Origin: Reyranella sp.
GTDB taxonomy: Bacteria > Pseudomonadota > Alphaproteobacteria > Reyranellales > Reyranellaceae
DNA: 64,000 bases
Direction: 5' to 3'
NCBI GenBank assembly: GCA_019750135.1
Contig: JAIEOV010000025.1
Span: 1 to 64,000 of the forward strand
The notes beneath the pieces are model-generated. The model was not told where the DNA came from. It did no database searches and saw only the letters and a list, made by a program, of their open reading frames with translations. This document shows, piece after piece, positions 60,991 through 64,000 of this stretch (positions are counted from its first letter, which is position 1; the number at the start of each line of letters is the position of its first letter). The translations under genes were made by a program, and so were the position numbers.

Positions 60991-62007
60991 TTAGAGACCA
61001 TTGAGGCGGATGAGCTCGGCCGCATCGGCGATCGAGGTTCCTCCGCTTCGCCTGAACCGCTCACCGACTTGGCGAACCGCAGCGCCTTCCCGGTTGTCGA
61101 GCCTTGCGGCAGGTCCGGGCGCGATGCGGGTCGGTGTCGCCTTCGCGGGATTCCTCACAGGAGTGGCCGCTCCTTCACCGCGCTCGCGGCTTCGGAGGGC
61201 GAGTTGCGCGCGCTCCCAGCGCATGGCGGCCAGCGCAAGCTCTATGACAGGGGCTTCGTAGATCGCGGCGATGCGATCGGCCGGGATGCCCTTCTCGAAC
61301 AGGAAGCGGCTGAGCGCATCGTAGGTCTGACGCGCACGGTCGGGACCGAAGAATTCGGGCAGCTTCTCGGCCAGCTTGGCGTGCTCGTCCCGGCGCGCCG
61401 TCAGCTGCTCCTGCTCAGCTTTCTGCTGTGCCGCCGCCCTGTCGGCCTCGCCCCGGCGATCGGCCTCGGCCAGCAGCGCCTCCTCTTCCTGGCGCTGCTG
61501 GATCAGGCGCTGAACACCTTCCGGATCCTTCTCTGCAAGGGCTTTCCAGTCGACGCCAGACCACTTGTCGGCAAAAGCCTTGCGGAGAGCCGGTCCATTC
61601 TGTTCCCACCATGCGGCGGCCTGCTCAACAAGCTTGCCCGCGGCCTGCGAGGCCTTGGCGGCATCGTCACGGGCCTTCGCGGCTTCACGCGTCTTTTGAT
61701 GCAAGAAGGCGACGCGCTGCTGCTCGTACTTGCGCAGCACAGGGCGCAGGTCTTCCGGCACTTCGCTCCAGCGCGCCTTGTCATCGATGGTCCAGTAATC
61801 CGGTGCATCGTCGACAACGGCTGGCTCCAGCTCTTCGTTTCCGGCAATCTCCGCGCCCGCCTCGGCGGCTTCCTGTTCCGGCGTATCGCGCGAGTCGGCT
61901 TCGGATTCCTGCTGCGGGCCCGGCTCGGCGTCAGCCTCCGCCATCAGGGCAACGGCCTCCTGAACGTCGACCGAATCGGGCGCACCCATGTCGTTATCGG
62001 CGGCCAT
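60991..62007 (-). CDS. phage scaffolding-like protein
   Basis: This 338-aa protein has an acidic N-terminus, a central coiled coil (VLRKYEQQRVAFLHQKTREAAKARDDAAKASQAAGKLVEQ) and a basic C-terminus. Position between portal and capsid genes plus composition fit a scaffold that guides procapsid assembly. Confidence 0.7.
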   Translation of the reverse strand: MAADNDMGAPDSVDVQEAVALMAEADAEPGPQQESEADSRDTPEQEAAEAGAEIAGNEELEPAVVDDAPDYWTIDDKARWSEVPEDLRPVLRKYEQQRVAFLHQKTREAAKARDDAAKASQAAGKLVEQAAAWWEQNGPALRKAFADKWSGVDWKALAEKDPEGVQRLIQQRQEEEALLAEADRRGEADRAAAQQKAEQEQLTARRDEHAKLAEKLPEFFGPDRARQTYDALSRFLFEKGIPADRIAAIYEAPVIELALAAMRWERAQLALRSRERGEGAATPVRNPAKATPTRIAPGPAARLDNREGAAVRQVGERFRRSGGTSIADAAELIRLNGL

Positions 62008-62311
62008 GGATCGCCTCCCTCAGGCTGTCGCGACGTTCATTTCGATGGGCACCCGCTTCGTGCTCCTTGACCAGCGCTGCGAGGCCGGCCTTGAGCTCGG
62101 TGGCGATACGAGCGCGGTTGTACGCGATCTCGCGGGTGGTCATGTCGTCTGGATCGCTGGTGAGCACACGGCGCATCTCGGCGTTGACGAAATCGTCGAA
62201 CAGCCAGCCGGCGCCGGCCAGCAGCTCGCGAGCCTGCTGCACCTTGCGGTCGCGCGCCTGCGTTGCCGTCGTCTCAAGTTCGTTGCAAAAGAAGGGGCCG
62301 TTGTTGGCCAT
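61994..62311 (-). CDS. small helical phage protein
   Basis: 105 aa, all-helical (TTREIAYNRARIATELKAGLAALVKEHEAG). It overlaps the scaffold start by 14 bp. It could be a head-assembly accessory factor; no family recognised. Confidence 0.6.
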   Translation of the reverse strand: MANNGPFFCNELETTATQARDRKVQQARELLAGAGWLFDDFVNAEMRRVLTSDPDDMTTREIAYNRARIATELKAGLAALVKEHEAGAHRNERRDSLREAIHGRR

Positions 62312-62370
62312 GATGCCGATCCCTCGTGATGAGCGTCGGCAGGGATAGGCCACAAAACTGGGTAAGGAAG

Positions 62371-64000
62371 TCAATCCAACTTTTGACGTCCATCGACATG
62401 GAGCGTCGACTGCATTCCGCTCTTCAGCCGCTGGATCTCAACCCAGTGTCGCGCCTTGAACCTTGCAATCTCGATCTCCGCCGCCGCTTTCTGTTCCTTG
62501 ATGCGGATTTCGGCCGCCGTCTGTTCGCGCAAGCGTTCGATCTCGGCGTTCGCGAGCATCACGCCGGGATCGATCGGAATCGTCGGCGGCGCTGGCGGTG
62601 TGCCCGCGGTTACCTGCTCCGTGGTCTGGAAGAAGAGCCCCGGCGTCCGATAGCCCAGCGTCTCCGCCAACTTCTGAGCACCGCTCGCAATATTCCCTGC
62701 GGTCACGAACGGCCCGTCCGTTCGGCCGCCTTGCAGCGCAATCAGCTTTTCCTGCAGGCTGCCAATCATCGCGAGATGGCCCAAGGACTGCTCGCGGTTG
62801 CCGATGCCCACGACATCGACGGAAAGGTCCATATCGTCGGGCCACTGGGTGGGATCGCAATCGGCAAAGGCGCTGGCCCCACCCGGCCAGTACCGAACCG
62901 GGCCCGTCGCCGCCTGCCGGATGGCGCGATAAATCAGCCGGTACAGCCGTTTGATGGCGGTCTCGGCGAAGACGCGGGCGATCAGGTCCTGGCGCTGCTG
63001 GCTGGCCGACATGATGCGGTCGAGGCCGCCCAGCGTCTTGTTCAGGCTGTCGGCATCGAGGCCCTGGTTGTAGCGGCTGACGCCGGTGCGGTTCTCGCGC
63101 ACGCCGGCGAAGTGCTCCAGGGCCGTCAGAGCCCCTGCGGTGACGTTGGGCACCTGCAGCCAGGCCACATGGTTGTCGCCGGGACGGGCACCGGCGCGGA
63201 GCCGGATGGGCGCACCCGGCGTCCAGTCGATCAGGCTGTCGAAGTCCACGTGATCGGAGATCACCGGCCGCGGCCGGTTCACCAGGTAGAGATTGTCGAG
63301 CAAGCCGCGCGTTATCACCGAGCCCAGCTGCTGAAGGTCCTGCACCTGGTCGAACAGGGCGCGGCCCACCAAGGCGTGCGGCATCAATATGGGAGTCGCG
63401 AGCGCGACCGCGGCCGGGCCATCCCACCGCATGCGCTCGATGATGCGGCCAGCCGCCGCCGCGCCGCCGGTTCCGGCACCATGGGCATAGACCACGCGCA
63501 GGAGCTCGGAGACGCCGTCCCCGTCGTCGTCGGCGCGGATATAGGCCACACAAAGCCAAAGCGGGCGCTCGCTGTCGTGGCTATCCTTGCGCTCCTGACC
63601 CGCAACGAAACCTTCCTGGCGGTCGTTCTCTTCCGTCGACACCGGGCGATGGCCCTCCAAGGCCTCGATCTCCTCCTCGTCGAGCCCCAGCTTCGCGAGT
63701 TCCGACGCCGTGGTGCGCTTGACGTACCCCAGGAAGGAGGCCTTGTCCTCGTGGCGCGCGCCGGGACTGAAGCGGATATCCTCCGGGGCGATTCCTTCGA
63801 TCACGACACGCCGGCGCCGATGCGTGATGGTCATCGTGCCCGACAGGTGCTCTTCGGCCGGCAAGGGGAGAGGCACGTCCGGCAGCTCATGCGCCAGGGC
63901 GATGGTCGCAACCGGTTCCTTAACCTTGTCGGCGGTGAGATCGAGGACGACCGTGGCGCCTTCTTCCGCCTGGCCGGCGGCCAGCAGCCGAACGGCATCG
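62371..64000 (-). CDS. phage portal protein (partial at the window edge)
   Basis: The frame is open to base 64000, so the N-terminus lies outside. The visible 542 codons include the stem and clip regions with GVRENRTGVSRYNQGLDADSLNKTL and RVFAETAIKRLYRLIYRAIRQA, typical of podovirus/SU10 portals. The C-terminal part is a coiled coil (ANAEIERLREQTAAEIRIKEQKAAAEIE). It forms the dodecameric DNA channel. Confidence 0.8.
   Translation of the reverse strand, partial: DAVRLLAAGQAEEGATVVLDLTADKVKEPVATIALAHELPDVPLPLPAEEHLSGTMTITHRRRRVVIEGIAPEDIRFSPGARHEDKASFLGYVKRTTASELAKLGLDEEEIEALEGHRPVSTEENDRQEGFVAGQERKDSHDSERPLWLCVAYIRADDDGDGVSELLRVVYAHGAGTGGAAAAGRIIERMRWDGPAAVALATPILMPHALVGRALFDQVQDLQQLGSVITRGLLDNLYLVNRPRPVISDHVDFDSLIDWTPGAPIRLRAGARPGDNHVAWLQVPNVTAGALTALEHFAGVRENRTGVSRYNQGLDADSLNKTLGGLDRIMSASQQRQDLIARVFAETAIKRLYRLIYRAIRQAATGPVRYWPGGASAFADCDPTQWPDDMDLSVDVVGIGNREQSLGHLAMIGSLQEKLIALQGGRTDGPFVTAGNIASGAQKLAETLGYRTPGLFFQTTEQVTAGTPPAPPTIPIDPGVMLANAEIERLREQTAAEIRIKEQKAAAEIEIARFKARHWVEIQRLKSGMQSTLHVDGRQKLD

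Larger units (their letters stand above)
51118..64000 (-). mobile_element. prophage late region (podovirus-like), running off the window
   Basis: Nineteen leftward genes in a compact array read, from right to left, portal, scaffold, capsid, adaptor, tail, and lysis. The left limit is set by the last lysis gene; the right part, including integrase, terminase and early genes, lies beyond 64000. No attachment repeat could be identified because only one end is visible. Confidence 0.9.

Overview
This is a GC-rich chromosomal window with alphaproteobacterial character. The signs are dense minus-strand operons joined by ATGA/GTGA overlaps, many orphan tripartite-tricarboxylate ('Bug'/TctC) solute-binding proteins, isoquinoline-oxidoreductase-type molybdoenzymes, and CaiB/acyl-CoA dehydrogenase catabolic clusters. 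The genus cannot be fixed from sequence alone; a Reyranella-, Bradyrhizobium- or Rhodospirillales-like bacterium is a guess. No tRNA, rRNA or CRISPR array was seen.

Layout. (1) 118-3797: a periplasmic molybdenum hydroxylase (iorA-iorB) with a diheme cytochrome and a small secreted protein. (2) 3851-14127, minus: a five-gene operon whose composition and sizes match the poorly understood Escherichia coli yehI-L-M-P-Q set (DUF4132 giant protein, MoxR AAA+ ATPase, DUF5682, vWA, SWIM zinc finger). (3) 14205-25748: an acyl-CoA catabolic island with a tandem CaiB CoA-transferase, a thiolase-like protein, a tandem-fused acyl-CoA dehydrogenase, three solute-binding proteins and an SMP-30-like protein. 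It surrounds a divergent GntR/UTRA regulator and has an AT-rich candidate operator on each side. (4) 25956-32413: short regulator/enzyme pairs (SDR + MmyB-type HTH, ABC-F ATPase, Bug protein, DUF1330-like + LysR).

(5) 32626-39731: the intact GMP synthase gene guaA, with two further partial copies of the guaA 3' end stacked downstream of it. All three share an exact 17-bp segment at the gene end. The segments between copies hold an orphan HlyD/AaeA-like protein in one case, and AraC, two alpha/beta hydrolases and a DUF302 protein in the other. This looks like serial integration at the guaA 3' end. (6) 39820-45207: housekeeping and unknown genes (RsmB-type methyltransferase, GNAT, SGNH hydrolase). 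(7) 45215-47347: a REP/RAYT locus. A Y1-type REP-associated transposase is bracketed by inverted REP units, and an IS110-family (IS1111-like) element sits inside one REP palindrome. Its 3' non-coding end carries an exact 15-nt copy of the left target junction, as expected of a bridge-RNA guide. (8) 47353-50833: guaB with a terminator-like hairpin in its leader, rlmE, and a ppx/gppA phosphatase.

(9) 51118-64000: the late region of a podovirus-like prophage, transcribed right to left and running off the window. It encodes a portal protein, scaffold-like protein, SU10/DUF5309-type major capsid protein, adaptor, tail proteins with two collar-domain paralogues, a GH24 lysozyme with a C-terminal membrane segment, and overlapping Rz/Rz1 spanins. 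Integrase and early genes are not in view.

The most promising material is the yeh-like MoxR-vWA operon, the IS110-in-REP insertion with its candidate guide RNA, and the repeated guaA 3' ends.
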